From: Serratia surfactantfaciens
GTDB taxonomy: Bacteria > Pseudomonadota > Gammaproteobacteria > Enterobacterales > Enterobacteriaceae
DNA length: 64,000 nt
Assembly (NCBI RefSeq): GCF_001642805.2
Contig: NZ_CP016948.1
Location: forward strand, 1,364,001-1,428,000
Direction: 5' to 3'
This document shows, in pieces, positions 17,371 through 27,239 of this stretch (within the stretch, counting starts at the first letter, position 1; the number at the start of each line of letters is the position of its first letter). Position numbers and translations under genes: made by a program. A model generated the notes under the pieces. The model saw only the letters and a program-made list of their open reading frames with translations. It was not told where the DNA came from and ran no database searches.

Positions 17371-17850
17371 GTGAAATGCCCTTTAATTAACTTTAGATAA
17401 AAGCTTTCCTGACAGTAATAAATTACTGACGTGCGGTTGTGGGTTAATCATGTTGCGCAATTGTTTTTTAAACGCGTCGGCAAACATGGATTTTCATCCT
17501 AACAAACTAAGAATTTTCCCTATAGGTGTTTTCCGCATGGTAATAAGGCGGTGGTGTGGGTTGTTACATTTATTTTCATTTTTGCTTATATCATACAAAA
17601 TGGAAAATAGATCTATATCATTGCGTTGCGTTTTTATTGGATCGCCGGATTTTGTGATGGAAATAATTTGAAACATTCATGCCTTTTTTGCGGATTAATC
17701 AACGTACTGGCGGTTGCGTGATTATTTGAAAAACATGTTATCAAGATGTTTTTTATTGGTGTGCTTTGCCGGCGAATTACCCCAAAAAAGAACGGCGACA
17801 AGTCGCCTGAGGTGTGGAAGCATGCTGCCATGCTGATAAGGAGAATTAAA
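17371..17850. promoter_or_regulatory. AT-rich fimbrial promoter region
   Basis: 480 bp between the pilin and the LuxR-type regulator, divergent. It is far more AT-rich than the flanking genes, typical for H-NS-silenced fimbrial promoters (inference). It contains the hairpin CAGTAAT-AA-ATTACTG at 17414-17429. I saw no pair of longer inverted repeats that would suggest a fimS-like invertible switch, and no convincing gene. Confidence 0.5.
17414..17429. promoter_or_regulatory. Palindrome in the pilin leader
   Basis: CAGTAAT-AA-ATTACTG is a perfect inverted repeat 44 bp upstream of the pilin ATG. It could be a protein-binding site or a leader hairpin. Confidence 0.4.
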
Positions 17851-18429
17851 GTGAGAGTGATTTATATCGACGGCTCGCCGCTGTGCCGGCTGGGCATGAA
17901 AACATTATTGGGTGGCGGGGTGATAACCTTATCCTCGCCAGATATTAACATCGTTAAAAATATAAGCCCGGCGCCTGATTTAATTATCATGGACTTTCCC
18001 CATGAGATTTACCGGTTCGAAGCCTATTTGAAATTCATTAATTATACCCGCCGTGAATATAACGGCGTGAGATTACTGTTCTTCGTCGATAAGACTTCGC
18101 CGCTGATTCTGGCGTTTATCGCTGCGGCGCAGCCGGATGCGATTTTGCACAAACGGGAAGCGTTGCAGATGGTGCGAGAGACTTGCACGGCGCTGGTCCG
18201 CCGTGAGGAGGAAGGTGAGCGGCGCGTGATGAACCGGCATCGGGCGGCGGCGATCACGCCTGGCGAGGCGGCGGTGCTGTGTGAAACCGCCCGTACGGAA
18301 GATATCCGCCTGACCGCGCGGCGGCTAAACCTGCATCCGAAAACCGTTTATTCGCACCTCAATAACGCCGGCAAAAAGTTCGGCATTCGCAATCGGGTGG
18401 AACTGTTGAAGATGATTGCGCTGCTGTAG
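17851..18429 (+). CDS. LuxR/FixJ-type regulator flanking the fimbrial cluster
   Basis: 192 residues from a GTG start, chosen because AAGGAG lies 7 nt before it and the N-terminus then begins as a receiver-like strand (RVIYIDGSPLC). The N-terminal half resembles a response-regulator receiver with a possible Asp in LIIMDFPHEIY and Lys in ILHKREA, but one acidic residue of the usual pair is absent. The C-terminus is a GerE helix-turn-helix (LTARRLNLHPKTVYSHLNNA). It is divergent from the pilin and probably controls it, like FimZ or EcpR types. Confidence 0.8.
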   Translation: MRVIYIDGSPLCRLGMKTLLGGGVITLSSPDINIVKNISPAPDLIIMDFPHEIYRFEAYLKFINYTRREYNGVRLLFFVDKTSPLILAFIAAAQPDAILHKREALQMVRETCTALVRREEEGERRVMNRHRAAAITPGEAAVLCETARTEDIRLTARRLNLHPKTVYSHLNNAGKKFGIRNRVELLKMIALL

Positions 18430-18434
18430 CGCCG

Positions 18435-18929
18435 TTATCGGGCCTGGCCGACGGCCAGCCGCCATCGCGTGATCTCATCGGCGCCGGGCCCGGCCGCCAG
18501 CGCCAGGCTTTGCGGCGGCAGCGATTCGCCGGTCACGGCATCCACTACGCGCAGGGTGGCGGGGTGGCCGGTCATGCGGTCGACCACGCGCAGCGGCGGC
18601 CCGGCCAGCTCGGACAGATTCCACTTGTCGCCAATCTGAATCATCGCCATCACCAGCAGCCCGAGATCTTTTCCCTTCTCCGTCGGCAGATACTCATAGC
18701 GATCGGGGCGGGTCTGGTATTGCCGCTTTTCGATAAGGCCTTCGCTTTCCAGCGCTTTGAGCCGATTGGCCAGCGTACTGTTGGTGATGCCGGTCGACTG
18801 GCGCAGATCGTCATAACGCGAGAGCCCCAGCAGCAGATCGCGCATGAGGATAGCGCCCCAGCGATCGCCCAACGCCGACAGCACGTGGGCCACCGAACAC
18901 GTCATGCCTTCAAAATCTTTTGCCTTCAT
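18435..18929 (-). CDS. HxlR-family regulator
   Basis: 164 residues. The N-terminus has the HxlR pattern CSVAHVLSALGDRWGAILMRDLLLG then a winged helix (LRQSTGITNSTLANRLKALESEGLI; shown as LRQSTGITNSTLANRL). HxlR proteins often sense aldehydes or quinones through an N-terminal Cys, and Cys11 is present here. A C-terminal extension of about 50 residues beyond the winged helix is seen. Divergent from the tautomerase gene, with two palindromes in the gap. Confidence 0.88.
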   Translation of the reverse strand: MKAKDFEGMTCSVAHVLSALGDRWGAILMRDLLLGLSRYDDLRQSTGITNSTLANRLKALESEGLIEKRQYQTRPDRYEYLPTEKGKDLGLLVMAMIQIGDKWNLSELAGPPLRVVDRMTGHPATLRVVDAVTGESLPPQSLALAAGPGADEITRWRLAVGQAR

Positions 18930-18986
18930 CCTGTTGTGCCTCTGCTTGCCACCGGAATGCCGATAATTTTATCGCCTTCGCTTGAT

Positions 18987-19026
18987 AACTTCAATAATTG
19001 GAGTTATTACTCTAATTATTGGAGTT
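18987..19026. promoter_or_regulatory. Tandem palindromic operators of the HxlR regulator
   Basis: Two 17-19 bp imperfect palindromes: AACTTCAAT-A-ATTGGAGTT centred at 18996 and ACTCTAAT-T-ATTGGAGT centred at 19017. The centres are 21 bp apart, two helical turns, so two dimers would sit on one face. ATTGGAGTTA is repeated exactly. Location between the divergent genes strongly suggests control of both. Confidence 0.6.
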
Positions 19027-19095
19027 AATGTTTTAAACCGGCTACCGATCAAAGCGGTTGCTGATAGCCCACGCCCACACCGAGGAGATAACGCG

Positions 19096-19548
19096 ATGCC
19101 ACTGTGGCAGATCTACCACCCCGAACCGGCCTTCAGCGCTGCCGATAAACGCGCGATTGCGCAGCAGGTCACCGCCCTGTACCAGGACTTTTTGCCGCGT
19201 TTCTACGTCAACGTCTTCTTCCATGCGTTGCCGACAGGTTCGGCCTATCTCGGCGGCGAACCGGCCGATGACTTCGTGCGGGTGACCATCGACCATATCG
19301 CGCGCGCCATGGACAACGACGCGGAGCAGCAGCAATTTCTGGCGGCCTGCACCCGCATCCTGCAACCCTACATCGCCGCACGCGGGCTGCGCTGGGAGCT
19401 GCATGTGGACGAAACGCCGTTCTCGCTGTGGACTATCGAAGGTTTAAAACCGCCGGCGCCGGGGACGGCGGCGGGAGAGCGGTGGCGCAAGGAGAACCGG
19501 CCTTCGGTGTGGGAGGGTAGCGGCGCTGGCGGAATATCCGATGCTTAA
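19096..19548 (+). CDS. Tautomerase-family protein (cis-CaaD-like)
   Basis: 150 residues, starting MPLWQIY, so Pro would be the N-terminal catalytic residue after Met removal. The length and the single-chain fold with the motif FYVNVFFHALP fit the cis-3-chloroacrylate dehalogenase-like tautomerases rather than the 62-residue 4-OT type. GAGGAG lies 8 nt upstream of the ATG. Divergent from HxlR, so probably induced by a reactive carbonyl substrate. Substrate unknown. Confidence 0.8.
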   Translation: MPLWQIYHPEPAFSAADKRAIAQQVTALYQDFLPRFYVNVFFHALPTGSAYLGGEPADDFVRVTIDHIARAMDNDAEQQQFLAACTRILQPYIAARGLRWELHVDETPFSLWTIEGLKPPAPGTAAGERWRKENRPSVWEGSGAGGISDA

Positions 19549-19633
19549 AGGCGACGATGAGTGCCGGGTTATTATCTCGCTTAAACAGAAGCGGCATCAC
19601 CGCGTGGGGGCTGTGAGAGTAACCCGGCAGGCC

Positions 19634-20515
19634 TCATAGGTTATGTTGTACATCGGCTATGAATGCATTAACGATGGCGGATTTTTCATTCTTGCGATAG
19701 ATGAAAAAAACCTCAGTTGCGTTATCGACGGCGGGGATCGGCCTGTAGGTGATGTTAGGCAGTTTGATTGAGGATAGCGTTGAGGGAACGATGGCGATGC
19801 CCAGGCCGGAGGCCACCATGGCGAGCACGCTTAAGGTGCTGTCCAACCGATAGGCCACCTTGATGTCTTCTTCAATAATGGCGTTCAGGATACGAAGCTG
19901 GCCATCGTCTCCGCTGTTTTCCGAGTAGATGATAAAGTCTCGTCCAGAGAGGTCTTCCTTGTTCAAGGCCTCTTTTTTCGCCAGATCGGAGTCTTCCTGA
20001 ATCACGACAACCCAGTCAAATTTTTTTATGGCTATAAAGCCGAGTTCTGGTGGGATGCTGAGATCCAGATTGGGGCAGTAGCTGACGTCGATATTTCCGT
20101 TGACGATCTCATCGATTTGTTTCCAGTAAGACATCTCTTTGGCGCGGAAGTTTACGCCGGGATGCTCTGCTTTAAATCGATGAATATCGGCGGTGACTAA
20201 TCCTGCCGCCACGGCATTGCCGACAAATCCGATGCGCACATTGCCATTCTCACCTTTCGCCGCCGCTTTGGTTTCGTCAAGCGTGCTTTTTATTTTTTCA
20301 TAAATATCCGGCGCATTCTTTAAAAATATCTCTCCCACTTCGGTGAGTTCTACATTACGGTTGTTACGAATAAAAAGTGGTGCGCCAATCTCTTCTTCCA
20401 GCGCTTTTATCTGCATGCTGAAAGCCGACTGCGTAATATGAATGCGTTTGGCCGCTTTGCCAAAGTGTTTTTCTTCAACGAGGGCCAGGAATGCCTGGAT
20501 ATGGCGAAAATTCAT
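19634..20515 (-). CDS. LysR-family transcriptional regulator
   Basis: 293 residues: N-terminal winged helix (FGKAAKRIHITQSAFSMQIK) and a substrate-binding domain resembling the BenM/CatM branch. It is divergent from the amidohydrolase gene 20696-21640 and shares a 180-bp gap containing an inverted repeat. GC content is visibly below the surrounding genes (A/T-rich third positions), suggesting recent acquisition with its partner. Confidence 0.9.
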   Translation of the reverse strand: MNFRHIQAFLALVEEKHFGKAAKRIHITQSAFSMQIKALEEEIGAPLFIRNNRNVELTEVGEIFLKNAPDIYEKIKSTLDETKAAAKGENGNVRIGFVGNAVAAGLVTADIHRFKAEHPGVNFRAKEMSYWKQIDEIVNGNIDVSYCPNLDLSIPPELGFIAIKKFDWVVVIQEDSDLAKKEALNKEDLSGRDFIIYSENSGDDGQLRILNAIIEEDIKVAYRLDSTLSVLAMVASGLGIAIVPSTLSSIKLPNITYRPIPAVDNATEVFFIYRKNEKSAIVNAFIADVQHNL

Positions 20516-20635
20516 GGATTAGATTCCTGTATCAGTCGTTCAAAAAAATGAATTGGATATATAGTGCCCATGAAAATACCCTCTAATAGAACTCGCGTTA
20601 AAGTGTAGGTTATTTCTGAAATGCGGGCTAGTCAA

Positions 20636-20652
20636 CAACACTCAGCGTGTTG
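20636..20652. promoter_or_regulatory. Inverted repeat between LysR and amidohydrolase
   Basis: CAACAC-TCAGC-GTGTTG has perfect 6-bp arms, 43 bp before the amidohydrolase start. It is the most likely LysR binding site in the gap; the exact recognition sequence is inferred. Confidence 0.45.
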
Positions 20653-20695
20653 CTATATGTTTCCAACGAACAAATATATATAGTGGAGGCGCTAA

Positions 20696-21640
20696 ATGAA
20701 TTCATTAGCCAGAATTGATGTTCATACTCACCTGGTTCCGCCCTTTTGGGGCAGTGCGCTGCCGAGCCACGGCGGCGATCCGTCCGGATGGAACTTGCCC
20801 AAATGGACGGCGGACGACCATCTGCGCTATATGGACAGACAGCAAATAGCGACCAGCGTCTTGTCGTTAACCGCGCCAAGCGTGGTTGGCTGGGAAGGCC
20901 AGGCGCGCCGCGATATGGCCAGGAAAGTCAATGAATATACGGCGGATCTGGTGGCGAAATACCCCACGCGGTTTGGTCACTTCGCGACTGTGCCGTTGCC
21001 GGACGTTGAGGGGGCAGTGCGTGAAGTTGAGTATGCACTGGATGTGCTGAAAGCCGATGGCGTGGTGTTATTAACCAACTATGAAGGGGTTTATTTAGGG
21101 GATAAAAAGTGGGCTCCGCTTTGGGCGGCGCTTAACCAACGCTCTGCCGTTGTTTTCATTCACCCTGGTCATCCCATCATGGATTTGCTGGATGGCGTTC
21201 CTGGCCCCTTGGTTGATTATCCGTTTGATACTACCCGCAATGCCGTCCATATGGTGCTGAACGGCGTTATGGACAATTATCCTGACGTGAAAATTATTCT
21301 TTCGCATGCCGGCGGCTTCCTGCCTTATGCCGCTTTGCGTTTTACATTGCTGGCGGAGTCGCTTAATCCAAATGGGCCGTCAGCTCAGGAATTGAACGAT
21401 AAGTTTAAGCGTTTTTATTTTGATACCGCATTGTCTTCCGGCCCGAATGCATTCTCCAGCCTGCTGACCTTTGCGAATCATAATAATATTCTGTTCGGCA
21501 GCGATTATCCTTATGCACCGGAGTCCGTCGCCGCTAAGTTTAATCATATTCTCGACGCCGAAACAAACCTGACTGATGCGCAAAAAGCAAGCTTCAACCG
21601 AAATAACGGTCTGGCGCTTTTCGCGCGGTTAAATAAATAA
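20696..21640 (+). CDS. Amidohydrolase-family protein (decarboxylase-like)
   Basis: 314 residues of the amidohydrolase-2 family that includes ACMS decarboxylase and gamma-resorcylate decarboxylase. Metal ligands are visible: HTH in DVHTHLVPP, His in FIHPGHP, His in LSHAGGFLP and Asp in LFGSDYPYAP. It probably decarboxylates or hydrolyses an aromatic or ring-cleavage acid that the LysR senses; the substrate is not known. GTGGAGG precedes the ATG. Confidence 0.82.
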   Translation: MNSLARIDVHTHLVPPFWGSALPSHGGDPSGWNLPKWTADDHLRYMDRQQIATSVLSLTAPSVVGWEGQARRDMARKVNEYTADLVAKYPTRFGHFATVPLPDVEGAVREVEYALDVLKADGVVLLTNYEGVYLGDKKWAPLWAALNQRSAVVFIHPGHPIMDLLDGVPGPLVDYPFDTTRNAVHMVLNGVMDNYPDVKIILSHAGGFLPYAALRFTLLAESLNPNGPSAQELNDKFKRFYFDTALSSGPNAFSSLLTFANHNNILFGSDYPYAPESVAAKFNHILDAETNLTDAQKASFNRNNGLALFARLNK

Positions 21641-21701
21641 GGGTTTCTGCTGGGGCGATGCCGCACTGCTTCAAGTGCTGGCGGGTTCCTTGCCGAGAAT
21701 A

Positions 21702-21729
21702 AAAAATCCACGCCGAAGCGTGGATTTTT
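21702..21729. terminator. Bidirectional terminator, amidohydrolase / ychF
   Basis: AAAAATCCACGC and GCGTGGATTTTT flank a CGAA tetraloop. T-runs occur on both strands, so it serves both converging genes. Confidence 0.85.
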
Positions 21730-21768
21730 CCGTTTCCGGCAGCGGAGAGAAACGCTGCGGGGAAGGGG

Positions 21769-22860
21769 TTAGACGTTGAACAAGAAGTTCATCACGTCGC
21801 CGTCTTTGACGATGTAGTCTTTACCTTCGGAGCGCATTTTGCCGGCTTCTTTGGCGCCTTGCTCACCCTTGTAGGTGATGAAGTCGTCAAAGGCGATGGT
21901 TTGCGCGCGGATAAAGCCTTTCTCGAAGTCGGTGTGGATCTTGCCGGCCGCCTGCGGGGCGGTGGCGCCGACCGGGATGGTCCAGGCGCGCACTTCTTTC
22001 ACGCCGGCGGTGAAGTAGGTCTGCAGGTTCAGCAGCTCGTAACCGGCGCGGATCACGCGGTTCAGGCCCGGCTCTTCCAGGCCCAGCTCGGCCATGAACT
22101 CGTCGCGCTCTTCGTCTTCCAGCTCGGCGATGTCGGATTCCACGGCGGCGCACACGGCAACTACCACGGAGCCTTCGGCGTCGGCGATTTTACGCACGGT
22201 GTCCAGGTACGGGTTGTTCTCGAAGCCGTCTTCGTTGACGTTGGCGATGTACATGGTCGGCTTCAGCGTCAGGAAGCTCAGGTATTTGATCGCCGCCTTG
22301 TCTTCTGCGGTCAGGTCCAGCGCGCGCAGCATGCCGGCGTTTTCCAGGTGCGGCAGGCATTTCTCCAGCGCCGCCAGCTCGGCCTTGGCGTCTTTGTCGC
22401 CGCCTTTGGCTTTCTTCTGCACGCGGTGGATGGCGCGCTCGCAGGTGTCCAGGTCAGACAGTGCCAGCTCGGTGTTGATCACGTCGATATCTTCGGCCGG
22501 ATCGACCTTGTTGTTGACGTGGATGATGTTGTCGTTCTCGAAGCAGCGCACCACGTGGCCGATGGCTTCGGTTTCGCGGATGTTGGTCAGGAACTGGTTG
22601 CCCAGGCCTTCACCTTTAGACGCGCCTTTCACCAGGCCGGCGATGTCGACGAATTCCATGGTAGTTGGCAGAATGCGCTGCGGCTTGACGATCTCGGCCA
22701 GCTTATCCAGACGCGGATCGGGCATCGGCACCACACCGGTGTTCGGTTCAATGGTGCAGAACGGGAAGTTGGCTGCTTCAATGCCCGCTTTGGTCAACGC
22801 GTTGAACAGGGTGGATTTGCCTACGTTAGGCAGGCCGACGATACCGCATTTGAATCCCAT
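21769..22860 (-). CDS. ychF: YchF/EngD, ribosome-associated Obg-like ATPase
   Basis: 363 residues, same length as E. coli. G1 motif [14 protein letters not shown] at the N-terminus, [20 protein letters not shown] for G3, the NVNEDG motif replacing NKxD (consistent with ATP preference), then a coiled coil and a C-terminal TGS domain. It usually lies next to pth; here a SulP transporter gene separates them. Confidence 0.97.
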   Translation of the reverse strand: MGFKCGIVGLPNVGKSTLFNALTKAGIEAANFPFCTIEPNTGVVPMPDPRLDKLAEIVKPQRILPTTMEFVDIAGLVKGASKGEGLGNQFLTNIRETEAIGHVVRCFENDNIIHVNNKVDPAEDIDVINTELALSDLDTCERAIHRVQKKAKGGDKDAKAELAALEKCLPHLENAGMLRALDLTAEDKAAIKYLSFLTLKPTMYIANVNEDGFENNPYLDTVRKIADAEGSVVVAVCAAVESDIAELEDEERDEFMAELGLEEPGLNRVIRAGYELLNLQTYFTAGVKEVRAWTIPVGATAPQAAGKIHTDFEKGFIRAQTIAFDDFITYKGEQGAKEAGKMRSEGKDYIVKDGDVMNFLFNV

Positions 22861-23194
22861 GTTGTAATCACCTTAAATATCTTAACTATTAGTCGGTTAG
22901 GTTTAATCGACTGCATAAAGGGCAAAATAATGCCGCCATTATACACGTAATGGGCGTTTATCTCGATCAGACTTGCTTGGCCGGGGCGAACGCAGCGCGG
23001 GCGGCCGGTTTTTATTTGAGATTTGGATCACATTTACCCATACTGGCCATTCCGATTAACCGACAGGAAACGCGCCGGATGTATTTCTTGCCTACGCCAC
23101 CCTGAGTTGTGCCCGCCTGCAGTCTGCCGCCCCTTGCGGCTCTCCATACCCGCTACGCGGGGAGATGATGTCATCTGTCATAAGTGAATAATGC
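22861..23194. promoter_or_regulatory. Divergent ychF / SulP promoter region
   Basis: 334 bp without a gene. Near the SulP start is the palindrome AGATGA-TG-TCATCT (23163-23176). No promoter pair could be assigned with confidence. Confidence 0.35.
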
Positions 23195-24724
23195 ATGTTT
23201 AATCTGAGTAACGTCAGGATCGCGGACGTTAAAAATGAAGTCCTGGCGGGCTTTGTGGTGGCGGTTTCGATGATCCCCGAGGCGGTCGGCTTTTCGCTGG
23301 TCGCCGGTCTTTCGCCGATCGTCGGTTTGCACACCGCGTTTATTATCGGCCTGGTCACGGCGCTGTTCGGCGGCAAGCCGGGCATGGTCTCCGGTGCCGC
23401 CGGCTCCATTGTGGTGGTGCTGATGAGTCTGGCGGCGCAGTACGGCATGGGTTACGTGCTGTGGGCCACGCTGTTCGCCGGGGCGATTCAAATCCTGATC
23501 GGTGCCTTCCGGCTGGGCAAGTTCATTCGTCTGGTGCCGCTGCCGGCGATCCACGGCTTCGTCAACGGTCTGGCGATCGTCATCATGTTGGCGCAGCTGA
23601 AGATGATCGCCGGGCAGGGGCCGCTGATGTACGGCCTGGTGGCGCTGGCAATTGCGGTGGTGGTGCTGTTCCCGCGCCTGACCAAAGCCATTCCGTCTTC
23701 GCTGGCGGCGCTGCTGGTGGTCTCGGCGTTGGCAATCGGTCTCAATCTGCACACGCTGCGGGTGGGCGATCTGGCGGACATTTCCGGCGCGCTGCCGCAC
23801 TTCAGCCTGCCGACGGCGCCGTTCACCCTGGAGATGGTGCGGGTAGTGCTGCCCTACGCGGTGGTGATCGCCCTGGTCGGTTTGATTGAATCGCTGCTGA
23901 CCATGACGGTGCTGGATGAAATGGGCGGCAAGAAGGGGAACGGCAACCGCGAGAGCATCGCGCAGGGCGCCGGTAACGCGGTATGCGGCCTGTTCGGCTG
24001 CTTCGCCGGCTGCGCGATGATCGGCCAGTCGATCATCAACTTCACCTCAGGCGGGCGCGGGCGCATTTCCGGCACGGTAGGCGCCATTCTGTTGATTCTG
24101 TTCGTGGTCAGCCTGTCGCGCTATATCGGCCTGTTGCCGGTGGCGGCGCTGGCGGGGGTGATGCTGGTGGTGTGTTACAACACCTTCGAGTGGAGCTCGC
24201 TGCGCCGTTTGCGCCGCATGCCGAAAGCCGATGCGCTGGTAATGATCATCGTCACGCTGATCACCATCTTTACCGATCTGGCGGTGGCGGTGATCAGCGG
24301 GGTGATTATCTCGGCGCTGGTGTTCGCCTGGCAGCAAGCGCGCATCCGCGTGCGCCAGCGGCAGGTGGCGGGCGACGTGGCGGTGTATCAACTGGATGGC
24401 CCGCTGTTCTTCGGCTCCGCCGCCGCTTTCGCCGAGCTGTTCGATCCGCAGAGCGATGCGCAGAATGTGGTGCTGGATTTTGCCGGCACCCGGGTGATGG
24501 ATTCCAGCGGCGTAGAGGCTATCGATAAGCTGACGGCGCGTTATCTGGCGGCGGGAAAAAGCATCCGCCTGCGCCACCTGAGCGGTGACTGCGTGCGCTT
24601 GCTCAAGCGCGCCGGGCCGTTCTGCAGCCATGAGCTGGACGATCCGCAGTATTACGTGGCGGAAGAGGGCTTCACCGCCGACGATCGCCGGGTGGGAGAG
24701 GAAACCTTCAACCCGCGCGGCTAA
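23195..24724 (+). CDS. SulP-family anion transporter with STAS domain
   Basis: 509 residues. The transmembrane core opens with the SulP signature (GFVVAVSMIPEAVGFSLVAG), has about 10-12 hydrophobic segments, and a cytoplasmic STAS domain from about residue 400 (DFAGTRVMDSSGVEAIDKL). The anion (sulfate, bicarbonate, dicarboxylate) cannot be read off. It is inserted between ychF and pth. Start ATG 23195 has only a weak Shine-Dalgarno. Confidence 0.88.
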   Translation: MFNLSNVRIADVKNEVLAGFVVAVSMIPEAVGFSLVAGLSPIVGLHTAFIIGLVTALFGGKPGMVSGAAGSIVVVLMSLAAQYGMGYVLWATLFAGAIQILIGAFRLGKFIRLVPLPAIHGFVNGLAIVIMLAQLKMIAGQGPLMYGLVALAIAVVVLFPRLTKAIPSSLAALLVVSALAIGLNLHTLRVGDLADISGALPHFSLPTAPFTLEMVRVVLPYAVVIALVGLIESLLTMTVLDEMGGKKGNGNRESIAQGAGNAVCGLFGCFAGCAMIGQSIINFTSGGRGRISGTVGAILLILFVVSLSRYIGLLPVAALAGVMLVVCYNTFEWSSLRRLRRMPKADALVMIIVTLITIFTDLAVAVISGVIISALVFAWQQARIRVRQRQVAGDVAVYQLDGPLFFGSAAAFAELFDPQSDAQNVVLDFAGTRVMDSSGVEAIDKLTARYLAAGKSIRLRHLSGDCVRLLKRAGPFCSHELDDPQYYVAEEGFTADDRRVGEETFNPRG

Positions 24725-24730
24725 AAGCAG

Positions 24731-24753
24731 GCAGCGGGCAGGGCGCCCGCTGC
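24731..24753. terminator. Hairpin between SulP gene and pth
   Basis: GCAGCGGGC and GCCCGCTGC form a 9-bp stem between converging genes; no T-run, so it may be Rho-assisted. Confidence 0.45.
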
Positions 24754-24761
24754 GGCAAGGT

Positions 24762-25352
24762 TCAGGCCTGCGCCTTGAAGCTGTGCAGGCGCTGAACGGT
24801 TTTTTCCAGCCCGTCCTTCATCAGCATTTCGGTGCAGCGCAGCGACTCGTCGATCGCTTCGTCAATCATCTTCTGCTCGCTGGCCGGCGGCTTGCCGAGC
24901 ACGAATCCCACCACCTTGTTCTTGTCACCCGGATGGCCGATACCGATGCGCAGGCGATAGAAGTTCGGGTTGTTGCCGAACTTGTTCTGGATGTCCTTCA
25001 GGCCGTTGTGGCCGCCGTTGCCACCGCCGAGCTTGATTTTGGCCACGCCGGGCGGCAGATCCAGCTCGTCGTGCGCCACCAGGATCTCGTTCGGTTCGAT
25101 GCGGTAGAAGTTGGCCATCGCCAGCACCGCTTTGCCGCTCAGGTTCATGAAGGTGGTCGGCACCAGCAGGCGCACGTCGTTGCCTGCCAGGTTCAAGCGG
25201 GCGGTGTAGCCGAAGAACTTGCTCTCTTCTTTCAACTGCTGATTGTGGCGCTGGGCCAGCAGATCGACGTACCAGGCGCCGGCGTTGTGGCGCGTCTGGG
25301 CGTATTCCGCGCCCGGGTTGGCCAGGCCGACTATCAATTTAATACTGCTCAC
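24762..25352 (-). CDS. pth: Peptidyl-tRNA hydrolase
   Basis: 196 residues (E. coli 194). Catalytic His in QTRHNAGAW, Asn in FMNLSGKA, and DELDLPPG plus [13 protein letters not shown] are present. Recycles peptidyl-tRNA released from stalled ribosomes; essential in E. coli. Divergent from ychH as in E. coli. Confidence 0.97.
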   Translation of the reverse strand: MSSIKLIVGLANPGAEYAQTRHNAGAWYVDLLAQRHNQQLKEESKFFGYTARLNLAGNDVRLLVPTTFMNLSGKAVLAMANFYRIEPNEILVAHDELDLPPGVAKIKLGGGNGGHNGLKDIQNKFGNNPNFYRLRIGIGHPGDKNKVVGFVLGKPPASEQKMIDEAIDESLRCTEMLMKDGLEKTVQRLHSFKAQA

Positions 25353-25653
25353 TGGGAGATTCGCTATGATCAGGGTAATGGAAAGGGCCTTAGTCTACCT
25401 GTCGGGGCGGCGAATGACAAAATCCGATCTCCGCCATCGTCTTAGGTAAGAAAGACGAATGATTCATTAGCTGAATAATTCAATTTGTCCGCTAATTTTC
25501 AGCGCCGTGTTAAGAAGTGTCAATAATTCTTTACCATTTGTGATCGCCCCCGCAATCCCCTTGCCGCCACAAGGACTATACTTAACTTATCAAAGTGGGT
25601 TAACAAGTTGCAGCGTTATCCCGGTTGGCACATGGCAATCATGGAGGTGGCAT
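25353..25653. promoter_or_regulatory. pth / ychH divergent region with a CRP-like ychH promoter
   Basis: A -10-like TATACT is at 25577-25582 with no good -35. A half CRP site, TGTGATC, starts at 25539 with its centre near 25546.5, about 42 bp before the expected start site, the class II position. The right half (GCAAT) is weak. CRP control of ychH is inference. Confidence 0.4.
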
Positions 25654-25932
25654 ATGAAACGTAGAAACGCGGACAGAATGGGCAACTTTTTTATGGGGCT
25701 GGGGCTGGTCGTGATGATCGGCGGCGTCGGATACTCCATTATTGCTGAAGTATCCCAGTTCGATTTACCGCAATTTTTCGCCCACGGCGCCATCATGAGC
25801 ATCTTCGTCGGCGCGCTGTTGTGGCTGGTGGGCGCGCGTATCGGCGGCCGCGAGCAGGTGGCGGATCGCTACTGGTGGGTAAAACACTTTGATAAACGGT
25901 GCCGTAACGACCAACATCGTTCGTCGCATTGA
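25654..25932 (+). CDS. ychH: YchH, small stress-induced inner-membrane protein
   Basis: 92 residues as in E. coli YchH (DUF2583). Two hydrophobic segments: about residues 11-30 (FFMGLGLVVMIGGVGYSII) and 45-65. I chose ATG 25654 because GGAGG lies 6 nt upstream and the length matches; the upstream open frame is not supported. Function beyond stress response is unclear. Confidence 0.88.
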   Translation: MKRRNADRMGNFFMGLGLVVMIGGVGYSIIAEVSQFDLPQFFAHGAIMSIFVGALLWLVGARIGGREQVADRYWWVKHFDKRCRNDQHRSSH

Positions 25933-26017
25933 TTAAAAAATCAGAAGGGAAGCGAGAGCAGGGCAAGGGAATATCTGCCGTGCATTAAGGTCTGAGGTCA
26001 TGTTGGACTACGAGTAG

Positions 26018-26051
26018 AAAACCCGTTGTTGCGTACGCACCAACGGGTTTT
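26018..26051. terminator. Bidirectional terminator, ychH / prs
   Basis: AAAACCCGTTG and CAACGGGTTTT pair around a 12-base loop and are followed by T-rich sequence on the plus strand; T-run also on the minus strand. A second hairpin (TCTTTCCGG / CCGGAAAGA, 26077-26110) sits between it and the prs stop. Confidence 0.8.
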
Positions 26052-26117
26052 TCTTTTTCTGCTGTCGGGCACGCTATCTTTCCGGCACGGTGGGTGCCGC
26101 ACCGGAAAGACGACGCA

Positions 26118-27239
<1,122 letters not shown>

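Noticed and set aside
17450..17671. Small frames in the AT-rich fimbrial region
   Set aside because: No ribosome site and they overlap each other on both strands; AT-rich composition makes chance frames.
17371..17850. Phase-variable invertible promoter
   Set aside because: No long inverted repeat pair or recombinase gene nearby.
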